Below, in pieces: positions 1 to 10,384 of a DNA stretch of 64,000 nucleotides; position 1 is the first letter of the stretch; each line of letters starts with the position of its first letter. The notes under the pieces were generated by a model, which saw nothing but the letters and a program-made list of their open reading frames with translations, made no database searches and was not told the origin of the DNA. Source of the stretch: Rutstroemia sp. NJR-2017a BVV2 (Eukaryota > Ascomycota > Leotiomycetes > Helotiales > Rutstroemiaceae); NCBI GenBank assembly GCA_002946415.1, contig NJPS01000059.1, forward strand, positions 1-64,000, given 5' to 3'. Position numbers and translations under genes: made by a program.

Positions 1-118
1 CTAACCCTAACCCTAACCCTAACCCTAACCCTAACCCTAACCCTAACCCTAACCCTAACCCTAACCCTAACCCTAACCCTAACCCTAACCCTAACCCTAA
101 CCCTAACCCTAACCCTAA
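1..118. repeat. Telomere repeat array, (CCCTAA)n
   Basis: Uninterrupted CCCTAA units, about 19.7 copies, with no variant units. This is the C-rich strand of TTAGGG, the vertebrate/filamentous-fungus type of telomere, read from the chromosome end inward. The array stops abruptly at AAAT and passes straight into AT-rich DNA. The window therefore starts at a natural left chromosome end. Confidence 0.98.
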
Positions 119-369
119 ATATCGAATTTTCATATATAAAATATATTATAAAGTTTTATTCTATATATAGATATTATAATTTCTAATAATTTCTTCAACT
201 ATCTTCTTTATTTATAGAAAATAATAATTTACTTTTATTTTTATAAATATTTTTATAATTTCTTGATATTTATAAATTAGTAATTTATATTATTTCTAAA
301 TAAATTATTTAGTTAAGATCGAAAGAATATATATCTTTTTATAGAAATATATAATTTTATCTTAAATTA
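119..369. other. AT-rich subtelomeric spacer
   Basis: Short stretch between the telomere array and the first Copia-1 LTR. It is almost entirely A/T with many TATA/TTAA words and stops in all frames. I see no gene and no repeat shared with the rest of the window. Confidence 0.6.
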
Positions 370-702
370 TATTATATATTATAATAGCTAAATAAAAGGA
401 ATTCAATAAAAATAATATTAGATAATTATATAATTAAGTAATAATTATCTAATTTTCTCAAATCAATCTTCTCAATCTTTTTTATAAATTAATAATTTTT
501 ATAAAAGAAATTTAAAATATAAAGTAATATCTAAATAATAAGATTCTAAGATTACTAATATTAAAGATTTATATACAGAAATTATTAATTTCCAAAACCC
601 AAGTTTATAAATTACTTACTAAATAAATCTATAATTATAGAGAAATTCTAATCTAAATTAATAATCTTTATAATCTATATTAACTAATTAGTTATTATAA
701 TA
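370..702 (-). repeat. Copia-1 3' LTR (telomere-proximal copy)
   Basis: 333 bp, matching the 334-bp Copia-1 LTRs at 29,798, 39,274 and 46,665. The LTR ends read TAT...ATA here, which fits RIP-converted TGT...ACA ends. Confidence 0.85.
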
Positions 703-3700
703 AATTCTCTAGTTCAAATATTTAATTATAAAATAAAGGAAATATTTATGAAACTATATTAGAAATATCTTAATATATATATAATAAACGAAATAAAGAT
801 TAAATTTATTTAATTATCTTAGACTAAATATAGAGAAATAGATTAGAATATTATTTCTATATAAAGTATATTAGTTTAATAGAAATATATATTATAATAT
901 TTATATTATTAATATCTGTTTTATAGATATTTATTTATAAAATCAGTATTCTCTTTAATTATTATTTTATAATTAGATAGAATTTATTTTTTTTATAAAA
1001 ATTTCTTAATTTCTATTAATAGAATTATCTAGTAATATCCTTTCTAATATAATATCTATTTGATATCAAGTAATAATAATAATATATTTTTATATATTAG
1101 TAAATAATATCTAATTTTTATAAAGAAGATATTAGAAAAAAATATTAAAAACTTTATAATTTTGATTAGAAATATATAATCGATTTAATAAATATAAATT
1201 AATAAGAATTAAAATTATAAATTATAATATTAATATCTTATTATTATTTAAATATATATTAATATATAATAATTCATTTCTATAATAGTAGATATAAAAT
1301 AATTCTTATAATTATATATATAATTCTTATTTATATATTATTATAGTTATAATATAATTAATATATTCTATTTCTTTTCTATTTATTTTATTTGAAATCT
1401 ATTATTTTCTATAATTTAATCTATTTATTTTCAAGTTTTCATTATATCTAATAATTAGTTTAGTAAATATAATTACTAACCTTTTAGAGAATATTCTATA
1501 TAAAACTCTTCTAAATCTTCTTTTATAAAATATATTGAGAATTTTTATATTTAATATATATTTCGTAACTAAGATAATAAAGAATATATTATTAATATAA
1601 TTCTTCTTATTAATTCTTTATTTTCTCGAGAATCTAAGTTTAACTTTCTTATATTAAATATTAAATTCTCATTAATTAAGAATTTTCTTTTATTAGTTAA
1701 TTTGGAACTAGTTTTGTTATCGATAATTATACTACTATTAATATAATTATTTCTAATCTAAATAAAGTAAGTTTTTTTTTCAATTTTATTTTTGATTTTA
1801 TTATTTACTCTCTAAATACTAATTATATTCTTATATCTGTTTTTAGTTATAATTTCTATAAAATAATATTAAACTTCATTTTGTAAATAATTTATTATAA
1901 TTAGTATTCTTTATAATTATCTTTTTATAAATAATATTTTTGAATTTTATATTAGTTAATTAATAATAAAGGTTTTTATTAAATATATTATTTATTAGAA
2001 TATAAAATTCTTTTTATAATATATTTATATTACTTTCTATAAAGTTATCTTTAAGTTTTATATAGTTAAATAACTATTATAAAAACTTTAGTTAATAATA
2101 TTACTAATAATTTATAGATTTTCTATCTAGATATAATAAGAATAAGATATTTAATATAATAAATTCTTTATAAAATCCTTACTTCAATTAAAATAGTTAT
2201 TCTAACTTTAGTAATTATAATATATTTCTAGTTTTTTATTCTAGAATTTAGTTCAATTTTCCAACTTTATATTATAAAAATCGTTAATGATTATTTTAAT
2301 TAATAGCTTTATAATAAGTTTCTATTTTACTTTTTCAAAAGTTTGAATTTGAAGATAATATTTTATTAATTATAAAATATAAAATAAAGATTATAATAAA
2401 TAGTTTAGAATTTGTTAGTTTAGTTATTTATTAATAAAAATATAATAATATTAATAATTATAAGAAATATTATATAATTTTATATATTATTTATCTTTTT
2501 ATTATTTCGAAGAATATAGAATAGAGTTTTTATTCTAACAAAAAAGATAATAATAAAGGAAAATATTATTAAGATTATATTATAAAGAAATATAAATTGA
2601 TTTTAAAATCTAATTAATTTCTCGAAACTATTATTTTCTTTATTACTAAGTCTAAAACAAAATTAATAATAGTTTAATTATAAATTAATCTATTTTTTTC
2701 AAATATATTATTACTAATATTTAAATAAGAATTTGATATTATTTATAAGTTTTAGAAAATTAAACTTGAAATAACTAGTTTATCTAAATATATCAAGAAC
2801 TTATTAGTTTATTAATTTAAATAGATTATAATTAATTTAGATATAATTATAATTAAGTTGAATAATAACAAGATTGATAATAATAATAATAAGAATAATA
2901 ATAATATCTTTATTAATAGAGATTCTATTAAAACTTATTCTCAAAGTTCTTATTATTTTATTTATAATAAAGTATTTTCTATATTGAATTATCTCTAATT
3001 TAAAACTCTTTTTCATAATTATTCTAATTCTACTTTTTATAATAGTTATATATATTTATCTATTTTTAGAATCTTAAATATTTCTCTTTATTATTTTAAA
3101 TATAAATAATTTCAAGAATCTCTTTTAGTTTATTCTTTATTTTATAAAAAATCTATTATTTTTTCCTTTTCTTTTTTTTCTAGTTCTTCTTCTATTTCTT
3201 ATTAATTAGATATTAGTTTATTTTACTATTTTAATATATAACCTTTATATAGATTAACTAGTTTTTATATATCTTTTAATAATATTACTGAGATTTTGAT
3301 TTAATTTATTTAGTAATTCCAGAATTAAGATAAAGATTATAATAAGATTTTCTATTTAGTAATATATTATTTAGATAATAAATTGAAATATAGAGAGATT
3401 AATTAAAAATAATATAGAAATCTTTTATAAATAGCTTTTATAAATAACTTTGGTTTTTATTAAGTAGTTGAAATAGATATATTAAATTTAAATTATTATT
3501 ACTTTTATAAAATAATTACGAAAAAATATATAAAAATATTATAAAAATAAAATAAATAAATAAGATAAATAACTAATTTCAATATTATCAAAAAAGTATT
3601 TATAGAAATTAACTATCTATATAAAAATACCAATATATTTAATAAATTATATATTATTATTAATATATCTATATAATTATAGTTATAGAGATTATTTATT

Positions 3701-4695
3701 TTATATTACTTAGATTACTATTTAACTAATAACTATAATATTAAATACTAATCTCAAAATTATTTAAAAATCTATTTTGGAATTTAATTTAATATTAATT
3801 ATTTATTTTAAAGATATCTTTATTAGTATTAGTTATTTACTTCTCTATTTTAATTATAAATCTTAATAATATTTATCAGTTTTAGATAAATTTAGCTAGT
3901 TGATTATTATAGTTAATTTATATTAAGTTATTTTTCTAAATATTATTTTTATATTCTACTTATTTTTATATCAAAAATAATATTAATAATATAATTAATA
4001 AAATAATATTGATAATCTTAAGAACTTTATTAATATTAATAATAGAATATAATAAATGAAAATATATTTTATAAGATTTTAACTATTTTAGTAATTTTCT
4101 TAATCTTATTTTTTATATTTTGTAGATTTAGATAAATATAGAAATATTCGAATTATTAATATATAAAGTTCTTAGTAAATCTATTTATAGATATATCTTA
4201 TATAAAGAGATATATAATATTTAATAAATTTTTTATATATTTCTATCGAAACTATATATTCTGAATATTAATATAATATAGTTTAGTAAAAATTTATTTA
4301 TTTTTACTAACTATTAGTTAGATTATCTAAATATTATTATAATAGATTATTATAGATTCTAGAATAACTAGTTCGAGTTCTTTAAATAATCTTTTTATTA
4401 TTATTATTTCTTTTATTATATATTCTATATTTAGAAACTCTATCTTAATAATAGAAATAATAACTATATCTTATTTAAATATTTTCTAGATAAAAAATTT
4501 ATTATATAAAGATATAATATATCTTTAAGATAATTATTATATTTCATTATTATTTATAAAAGAAATATCTAAAATAATAAATAATTATATTGATAAATCT
4601 ATATCTTATATTTTATAGATATTAAATATAATAATCAATAATTATAATATATTCCTTTAAAAGATTAATTAGAAAATAATTTAATTAAGAAATAA
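370..4695 (-). mobile_element. Truncated, RIP-degraded Copia-1 copy (3' half)
   Basis: It aligns over its whole length with 29,798-34,140 of the complete Copia-1, differing almost only by C/T and G/A changes and a few indels (for example about 20 bp absent near 4,605). It keeps the 3' LTR (370-702), the long post-pol segment and the RNase H region. Similarity stops near 4,695, close to the RT/RNase H junction, so gag, integrase and most of RT are missing. The element runs on the minus strand with its 3' LTR facing the telomere. It is more heavily mutated than the copy at 29.8 kb and certainly dead. Confidence 0.85.
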
Positions 4696-5842
4696 TATAT
4701 TACAAATATTTGTCTTCTAAATTATATAGAAGTGGTTAGGATCTCGAGTACTAGAGATCGCAATAATTAATAGTACTATTATAGGTTTATTATTGATAAT
4801 AGTTATATAGAGAATCGATTATAATTATAATAGTAAATAAACAAGTAGTAATTATAATTAAGTATAAAACTCTATATACTAAGGAAACTATTTAGTTATA
4901 TAGATCTTCGTTCTTTACTATTTTATCAGTCTTATCAATTCTCACTACTAGGACTATTAGGAGCTACTAGGATATTATATAATTCTAGCCTAAGGTTCTA
5001 CTAAAGATACTATTGATTACTCTGATATCTATCTATTCCCAGATACCTTATTCCTATGATATCGTTCTTTACAAAGATATATTGATAATTATAAATACTT
5101 TTTTCTTATCTCTATATTATAGATATAGATACCTAGACTTTACTTTATCGTATAATCTTTATATAATAGTTCGTTCTTATCAAACAATAGTTAGTTATCT
5201 TTTAAGCCTAAAGTCCTCAGACTCTTATTCTAAATATATCGTAATATATTATATTATAATATTATAAAAACCTTTTTCTATATTACAATTCTTGATAATT
5301 ATAAAGAATATATTAAAAACACTTTAAAAATATTTCAATAATATTTCAAAAATACTTTAAAAACTTATAAATATTTAGTACTATTATAGAAAATTAGAAA
5401 ATATATCAAAAATATATTAAAAATATATCAAAAACATTTCAAAAATATTTCAAAAATATTTCAAAAATACTTCAAATATATTTTAGATATAGATAATTAA
5501 AATTGATAAAAAATATATTTAATTTATAATAAATAATATCGTGAAATATAAAAAAGATTCGAAAATAACTAGATAATCTAATTATTGAAAAAGATAAAAA
5601 ATAACTTTATTAGATTATTTGATTATTATATATAATTGAATTATATCAAGAATAGTTTTTATATTTAGAAAGGTTTTGATAAAAATATATTATATCAAAA
5701 TATTAATATATCAATATTTTTTATATAATATTTTTGAAGTATTTTCTAATTCTAAATTTAATTATAATATTCAATTTTGTTATTAGACTAAATCTAAAAT
5801 AAAATCTGGAAACTATAAATTTATAAATAGATATATTTTATT
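4696..5842. other. Eroded AT-rich region, no gene recognised
   Basis: Less extreme composition than the flanking transposons, with scattered GC words between about 4,730 and 5,230. A short open frame at 5,013-5,267 encodes only an Ile/Tyr/Ser-rich peptide without recognisable motifs, and I do not call it a gene. An imperfect palindrome centred on GAGTACTA lies near 4,740-4,760. The minisatellite at 5,310-5,480 is listed separately. Confidence 0.5.
5310..5480. repeat. Degenerate minisatellite, unit about ATATTTCAAAA
   Basis: Run of 10-12 bp units built on ATTTCAAAAAT / ATATCAAAAAT / ATTAAAAAT, broken near 5,370-5,395. Unit-to-unit differences are mainly C/T, as expected if the array was itself exposed to RIP. 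No coding role is visible. Confidence 0.65.
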
Positions 5843-5888
5843 TATATCGATTATAATAAGTTCTTTAATTTTATTATCTTCTTCTTCT
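5843..5888 (+). repeat. Left remnant of an older Gypsy-4-family LTR
   Basis: Matches the stretch ending ...TTATTATCTTCTTC inside the 245-bp Gypsy-4 LTR (compare 7,457-7,500), with C-to-T changes. The match breaks exactly where Gypsy-4 begins at 5,889, and the missing right part of the LTR resumes at 7,560. Gypsy-4 therefore landed inside an earlier LTR of its own family. Similarity further left, before 5,843, is too eroded to trace. Confidence 0.65.
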
Positions 5889-6133
5889 TATAATAGTTTA
5901 TAGAAAATCATATCTATATAAAATATAATTACCTGAGATATCAGATTATATTATTTATTATAGCTATTATAAGTTTTATAAGTTATAATTTTAGTAAAGT
6001 AACTAGAAGCTATATAACTAATATATAATCTATATTAATTATAATAAGTTCTTCTATCTTATTATCTTCTTCCACTTCTTAATTCTAAATTCTAAAAATT
6101 AACTCAAGTTTCTTTTATCTACTAAATATTATA
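5889..6133 (+). repeat. Gypsy-4 5' LTR, RIP-mutated
   Basis: 245 bp, colinear with 7,315-7,559. Differences are nearly all transitions; for example GTAGGGAATCGC in the 3' LTR reads ATAGAAAATCAT here. Confidence 0.88.
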
Positions 6134-6328
6134 TTATTTAGAACTCAAATATCTTTTTAGACTGATTCGATAACTATCCAAATTAATATCGAAATCTAAT
6201 CTCTCTTTGCTTTTAAACTATCTATAGTTGCTATTATAGTAAAAGAAGATCTATTCTGAATACTTCTCGATAAACGATAACCTCTTATAAACCCCTTCAT
6301 AATATTCCTAACAAACCCCTTTGCGAGA

Positions 6329-7200
6329 AGCAATAAGTTTGCCTACGACTTACAAACAACTACTACTGATACTCTTGCTAGCCACTCCCCAAGTCAAACT
6401 TCTAGCCAGCAGGAAGACCGTTCGGAAGGATGTTCTGACGACGTCGACGAACTTGCCCCCAATATTAATCGACGGAGATATAGGTATAAGGGAAAGAGCA
6501 AAGCCTTTCCCTCTATAACCTCTCCCTACCGGTCTATACTTAAGGTACAAGCCCTAGTAGTAAAAGCCGAGTCCTCCGAGTTCGTCAATCACCTAGCTAC
6601 TGAACAATATATACTCTACGAGGAGCTCAACGACCTCAAAGCATTGTTGAAGCAACTCGTACAATAGTAGCCCGCTGTCGCACCATTACCACCTACAACG
6701 GCTACGTCAGATCTGCCCATGCAACGCCCTTCCAAGAAGTTGGACTACCCAACTACTAGCCCATTTAAAGTGCTTGAGAAGGTCGGACACTTGTTCCGCT
6801 TAGAGCTGCTACCGACTATATATATCTATAACGTTTTTCCTGTAGACAAATTGAGGAAAGCAGCTTCTGATCCATTACCAGGTCAAGAGAATGAGGAGCC
6901 GCCCCTGCTCAATATTACTAGTATAGACGAATACATTGTAGAAAAGATCCTCGTATACCGAAAGTACTACAAGTCGCTTCAGTACTGTATATAATGGTAA
7001 GGCTATAATACCGATCTAACATAGTATAAGGCCTCCGATCTGAAAACTTCATCCTTCTTCCTTCGCGACTTCCATATCGAAAACCCTATACTGCTAGGTC
7101 CGCCTGCACTGCTTCCCGAGTGGATCCGACTCTACAGCGAAGGAAAGGACGACTATAACAATGTAGAAGGCGACTATATAATAGTACCAACTGCAAAAGA
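6329..7200 (+). pseudogene. Gag / pol C-terminus fusion relic of Gypsy-4
   Basis: One frame reads from about 6,329 through to 6,991. Its first part (about 6,329-6,667) is Ser/Thr/Asp-rich then basic, with NRRRYRYKGK and ITSPYRS, and ends in a helical QALVVKAESS...EELNDLKALLKQLVQ stretch, like the N-terminus of fungal Gypsy gag proteins. Two tandem TAG stops follow at 6,666-6,671. The same frame continues into PSKKLDY, FKVLEKVGHLFRLEL, VDKLRKAASDPLPGQ and EKILVYRKYYKSLQY, which is the C-terminal linker and chromodomain start of Gypsy pol. Downstream in a shifted frame, LRDFHIENP and a PEWIRLYSEG-like tail remain. About 3-4 kb between gag and the pol end is deleted. The base composition is normal, so stops here are not from heavy RIP. 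It makes no enzyme. Confidence 0.72.
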
Positions 7201-7296
7201 GTGTTTCTTGAGTTTATTCCTTTAGCTTCTCTTTATACCCTTCTCTTACCCTAGTCTACGATACTGACTAATTACGAGCCCGGGGATATACTCTTA

Positions 7297-7314
7297 TTGG
7301 AGGGGGGGGGGTAG
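7297..7314 (+). other. Polypurine tract of Gypsy-4
   Basis: TTGGAGGGGGGGGGGTAG lies directly before the TGTGACG start of the 3' LTR. In LTR retrotransposons this is the primer site for plus-strand DNA synthesis. The G-homopolymer is intact, confirming that this end escaped RIP. Confidence 0.75.
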
Positions 7315-7559
7315 TGTGACGATTCGTAGGGAATCGCACCCACGTAGAATATAGTTGCCCGAGATATCAGGCCGTATCGCCCGCTACGGCCGTTACAGGC
7401 CTCGCAGGCCGCAACCTTAGTAAGGCAACTAGGAGCTATATAACTAGCACGTGATCTACACTAACTATAATAAGCTCTTCGATCTTATTATCTTCTTCCG
7501 CTCCTTAGTTCTAAATTCTAAAGATTAACTTAAGTCTCCTTTACCTACTAAGTATCACA
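7315..7559 (+). repeat. Gypsy-4 3' LTR, unmutated
   Basis: 245 bp with perfect TGTGA...TCACA ends. It carries GC-rich segments (GGCCGTATCGCCCGCTACGG, CAGGCCTCGCAGGCCGCAAC) that are lost in the 5' LTR, and gives the best ancestral LTR sequence of this family in the window. Confidence 0.9.
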
Positions 7560-7620
7560 CTTTCTCTAGTTCTAAATTCTAAAGATTAACTTAAGTTTTC
7601 TTTGTCTACTGAATATTATA
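7560..7620 (+). repeat. Right remnant of the older LTR split by Gypsy-4
   Basis: Repeats the last ~55 bp of the 245-bp LTR (TAGTTCTAAATTCTAAAGAT...) and ends in TATTATA where the 3' LTR has TATCACA. With 5,843-5,888 it forms the two halves of one earlier LTR. Confidence 0.7.
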
Positions 7621-7630
7621 TATATAATAC

Positions 7631-7671
7631 CAGACCACTATAGAGTAGTTATTGAAGCTCAAGGTGGTCTG
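7631..7671. repeat. Short inverted repeat CAGACCAC / GTGGTCTG
   Basis: Perfect 8-bp arms at 7,631-7,638 and 7,664-7,671 around a 25-base loop, in normal-composition DNA about 290 bp upstream of the transcription factor gene. It could be an operator-like site or chance; nothing else supports a role. Confidence 0.35.
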
Positions 7672-7851
7672 ACTAAATATTAAAGCGGCATTGCCAAGAA
7701 TATCCATCTATTTTAACCTTTATTATGCCTGTCACGAAGTACATCGGCAGTTATATATTCCGCGAATTATATATACTGAGCACAGGCAGGATTCCCTGCT
7801 TAGCGTGCCCCACAGCTCGCTTATACAAGCTAATTGCAGGATGTTTCCAGA

Positions 7852-7858
7852 TATAAAA
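7852..7858 (+). promoter_or_regulatory. Candidate TATA box of the Zn2Cys6 gene
   Basis: TATAAAA about 100 bp before the start codon, followed by a pyrimidine-rich run (CCACCCCATCTTGTTCC) of the kind seen near fungal transcription starts. Position and motif fit a core promoter; transcription itself cannot be seen. Confidence 0.4.
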
Positions 7859-7957
7859 CCAGCCGGACGTGCCACCCCATCTTGTTCCTTAGTTCTGATT
7901 CAATATTGATGCCGGATACTTTATAGCAACGTGATTTTGAAGGCTATTGCAGTCAAG

Positions 7958-9849
7958 ATGCCTGTCTCATTTCCTGAGAATGGCACGCCTGGGGAAGGGA
8001 TTAGGGTGAGGACCAGGGCTAGTAATGCCAAAGCTCGGACAGGGTGCATCACTTGCAAGTGAGTACATAACTGATGATGACACTTAATCCTTACCGATTT
8101 GCTTACATTTGCGATTTTAAAAGGCACAGGCGAGTTAAATGTGATGAGGCAAAGCCGGAGTGCCGTCGCTGCACAAAACTCGGGATTACTTGTGAGGGAT
8201 ACAAGCCTTATATCCCCGTAAGAGCTCGGAAAGAAAAAAGGACAACCCAAACACGGCAGTTACTTCCTAAAAATGACCTCCCGCAGTCCCCGAATTCAAG
8301 TCCCTCTGTGAAGCTGGACTTCAGAAATGAAGCCGAGGAACGATACTTTCGAGCTTACCTCACGAAAACAGCCATTTCCGTTACGTGGGGAGAAGGTGAT
8401 AAAGTTAGCAGATCGTTATGGACTCGTATAGTCATGCAATCCGCCCACGATGAGTATGGTCTGCGGGAATTGATAATTGCCATCGGTGCATTTACTGTAT
8501 CTCAAGAACTCCGGCAAATAGGATACACTGCCGAAGGTGCCAAAATGAAGCAATTTGCCTTACAACGATATGGAGAATCAATTCGAGAAATGAACCTGAG
8601 ATTGTCGGAAATTAGTTATGACGAGGGGACGCGAAAAGCGCTTATAGGATGTCTATTGATATGTTGTTTCGAGGGACTTCTAGGCAATACATTCACATCA
8701 CTCAAGCATGCAGAAAGTGGCAACAAGGTTCTGCGTAAATGGATCAAAAAGTACGGAAGCAACAATCGCAAAGCAGGGATTGCCTCACCGGCACCTTTAG
8801 TAATCGAAGACGAAATAGTGCAGGCATATTTACGGATCGACGAACAAGTCACAACATTTCGGGGCATACGAGACGACGAAGAGCACGAGAATGTCCTTGA
8901 AGAGACTAGTGGCACAATTGCTGGCATGCCTACTAGTTTCTCGAACAAATATGAAGCTCGAATGTATCTCGAACTGATCGAAAGGCGAACAGCGCACTTT
9001 GGATGTTTGCTAGCTGGAGGATTCAAGTTCAGTGTTGAACCAGATCTACTCAGGGAGCATGACCATGACCAGGACCAGGAATTGACCCGCTTCAAACGGG
9101 CCCAAGTGCTCAGAGACCTTCTCTTGGACGAGATAGAGCGTTGGTCAGCTGCATTTGATCGTTCCTCTCGATACGAGCCTGAACCAGTTGCTACTTATAT
9201 GACGGGTCTATATACTCTACTGGCTAGGAGCAAAGTGCTCGAAATTATGGTTGGAATCTCTCTTTCGCCAGATCCGAAATCATACGAAAAGTACCTTCCG
9301 CAGTTCCAAACGATAGTGGATTCGTGCGAGAAGAAAATACAGCTTATGAAAAATTTTCCGCAGCATGGAGACTACAAATTCGAGTCTGGAATTATTATTC
9401 CGCTCCACACCACTGCAAAATTGTGTCAGGATCGCGCACTTCGTCGTCGTGCAATTGCGCTCATGCGTGCTCATACGTCATCTGACGGTGAACCGATGCG
9501 GGAGGGCGTATGGGATAGCGCAACAGTTGCGATATGGGACGAGGTAATAATGGAGGCGGAAGAAGGAGAACAAGATATTAGCGGAGGACCTAAATGTCGG
9601 GTCACGAGTATAACCTATGACCGGGCTACGAAAGAGGTACGATTGGAAATTGTGCGTGGCAATGATGAGAAAATGGTTGTGGGATTGGTGGATTGGAGGC
9701 GGTTGGATCATTGCTCGCAGGGCATGAAGAACGGCGGACAGTTTAGGCATCAGAACGAGGTGCTGCTGCCGGCGTCTAAATTCACGTGCATAACACCCTC
9801 TACCACTTGGGAGGGGATGCTCACGATTAGGCCTGGGGTTGCAAGGTAG
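7958..9849 (+). CDS. Zn2Cys6 (Gal4-type) fungal transcription factor
   Basis: Exons 7,958-8,058 and 8,124-9,849 splice to a 608-residue protein. The ATG at 7,958 is chosen because only the spliced form restores the DNA-binding domain: exon 1 gives TGCITCK and exon 2 gives HRRVKCDEAKPECRRC, together a perfect C-x2-C-x6-C-x6-C-x2-C-x6-C (Cys30, 33, 40, 47, 50, 57). This is a binuclear zinc cluster that would bind CGG-type half sites in the nucleus. A basic segment (PVRARKEKR) follows. The middle, about residues 145-235, has the LIIAIGAF...LLICCFEGLLGN helical pattern of fungal regulator domains (Fungal_trans_2/DUF3468-like, from memory). The C-terminal ~100 residues are Glu-rich then variable. 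No RIP-type stops, normal codon use, and no gene neighbours: it sits alone between dead transposons about 8 kb from the telomere. The target pathway cannot be inferred. A start at 8,074 would lose the first two cysteines and is unlikely. Confidence 0.88.
8059..8123 (+). other. Intron of the Zn2Cys6 gene
   Basis: 65 bp, GTGAGT donor and AAAAG acceptor, with CTTAAT and CTTAC as possible branch sites in its second half. It has in-frame stops when read through from exon 1. It splits the zinc cluster after its second cysteine, and removing it restores the exact cysteine spacing, which is strong evidence that it is real. Confidence 0.85.
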
Positions 9850-10383
9850 GACATCAAGAAGTGCCACCCGCTCTGGGCAACTAGGGAAATGGCAGGCCTT
9901 GCTATGGAACGTAGATTGGACAGCCATACCCCCCTACTTGTCTAAAGGTTATAGAATGTGAGTAAACAGAACATCCGAGTCAGTAAATACGAAACGACTT
10001 AATGTATCTTTTCATACGGCCTGAATGGAAGCACAGCGAGAAACTACTTCAAGTCATTGCGTTGGCGTCCTGGAGCAGTTCATCACTTCGTAAGCAGAAC
10101 TGCTTCCCTGAATACCGCCCTAGTCTAGCATCTTTGAAAAGCTGTCAGCATCGGAAGGTATCTCTTCTACTCCTGATTCTGATGCTTACCGGATCAAAGG
10201 AACAACATCCCGTAGTCATCGGGAAAAGGACCCACCCTCATTTCGGCGATTCCTTCAGTGTGGGGGCGGGGGGCCCTCGCTGCCTAGAAAACAATCCACT
10301 GCCAAGCTCCGAGCCTAAACATCTCCGGAGTCTCTTTCCTTAACCGTAATCCCTGGTCTATACACGCCCCGCATCAATGTACA
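9850..10383. other. 3' flank of the transcription factor, no supported gene
   Basis: Base-balanced DNA. An open frame at 10,002-10,343 (113 codons) gives a Ser/Leu/Pro-rich peptide without motifs or a recognisable promoter, and I judge it chance. A G-rich segment (GTGGGGGCGGGGGGCCC, about 10,259-10,275) stands out. The balanced composition ends at about 10,383. Confidence 0.5.
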
Positions 10384-10384
10384 T

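Larger units (their letters stand above)
5889..7559 (+). mobile_element. Gypsy-4: internally deleted chromodomain Gypsy element
   Basis: Two LTRs of exactly 245 bp (5,889-6,133 and 7,315-7,559) flank only 1.18 kb of interior. The interior encodes an N-terminal gag-like segment fused to the C-terminal chromodomain end of pol, so protease, RT, RNase H and integrase are gone and the element is non-autonomous. A G-rich polypurine tract sits immediately before the 3' LTR. The 5' LTR is heavily RIP-mutated (TGTGACG has become TATAATA) while the 3' LTR is essentially clean with TGTGACG...TATCACA ends, so the RIP boundary falls inside the element. The flanks CTTCT and CTTTC are only a tentative target duplication. 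Confidence 0.85.

Noticed and set aside
1240..1330. AT-rich runs resembling tRNA-less hairpins, and possible tRNA or rRNA genes elsewhere
   Set aside because: No conserved tRNA box A/B or rRNA segments seen; runs of TATA/TTAA form spurious hairpins everywhere in this DNA.
5013..5267. 84-codon open frame
   Set aside because: Ile/Tyr/Ser-rich peptide in AT-rich DNA, with no motif, promoter or relative seen. This is what chance frames look like in this composition.
119..5888. Telomere-linked RecQ helicase gene
   Set aside because: Such genes are common at fungal chromosome ends, so I looked for helicase motifs on both strands. None were readable, and 370-4,695 is explained by Copia-1.
7691..7909. 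72-codon open frame upstream of the Zn2Cys6 gene
   Set aside because: Overlaps the promoter and TATA-like site, with no recognisable domain. A long upstream reading frame cannot be excluded, but nothing supports it.
8616..9095. 159-codon minus-strand frame, with others at 9,280-9,474 and 9,478-9,927
   Set aside because: Shadows of the Zn2Cys6 coding sequence; compositions (Ser/Trp repeats, Cys-rich) are typical of antisense readings.
10002..10343. 113-codon open frame downstream of the regulator
   Set aside because: No domain, no coding-like codon pattern, and it ends in a G-rich low-complexity stretch. Left as non-coding flank.
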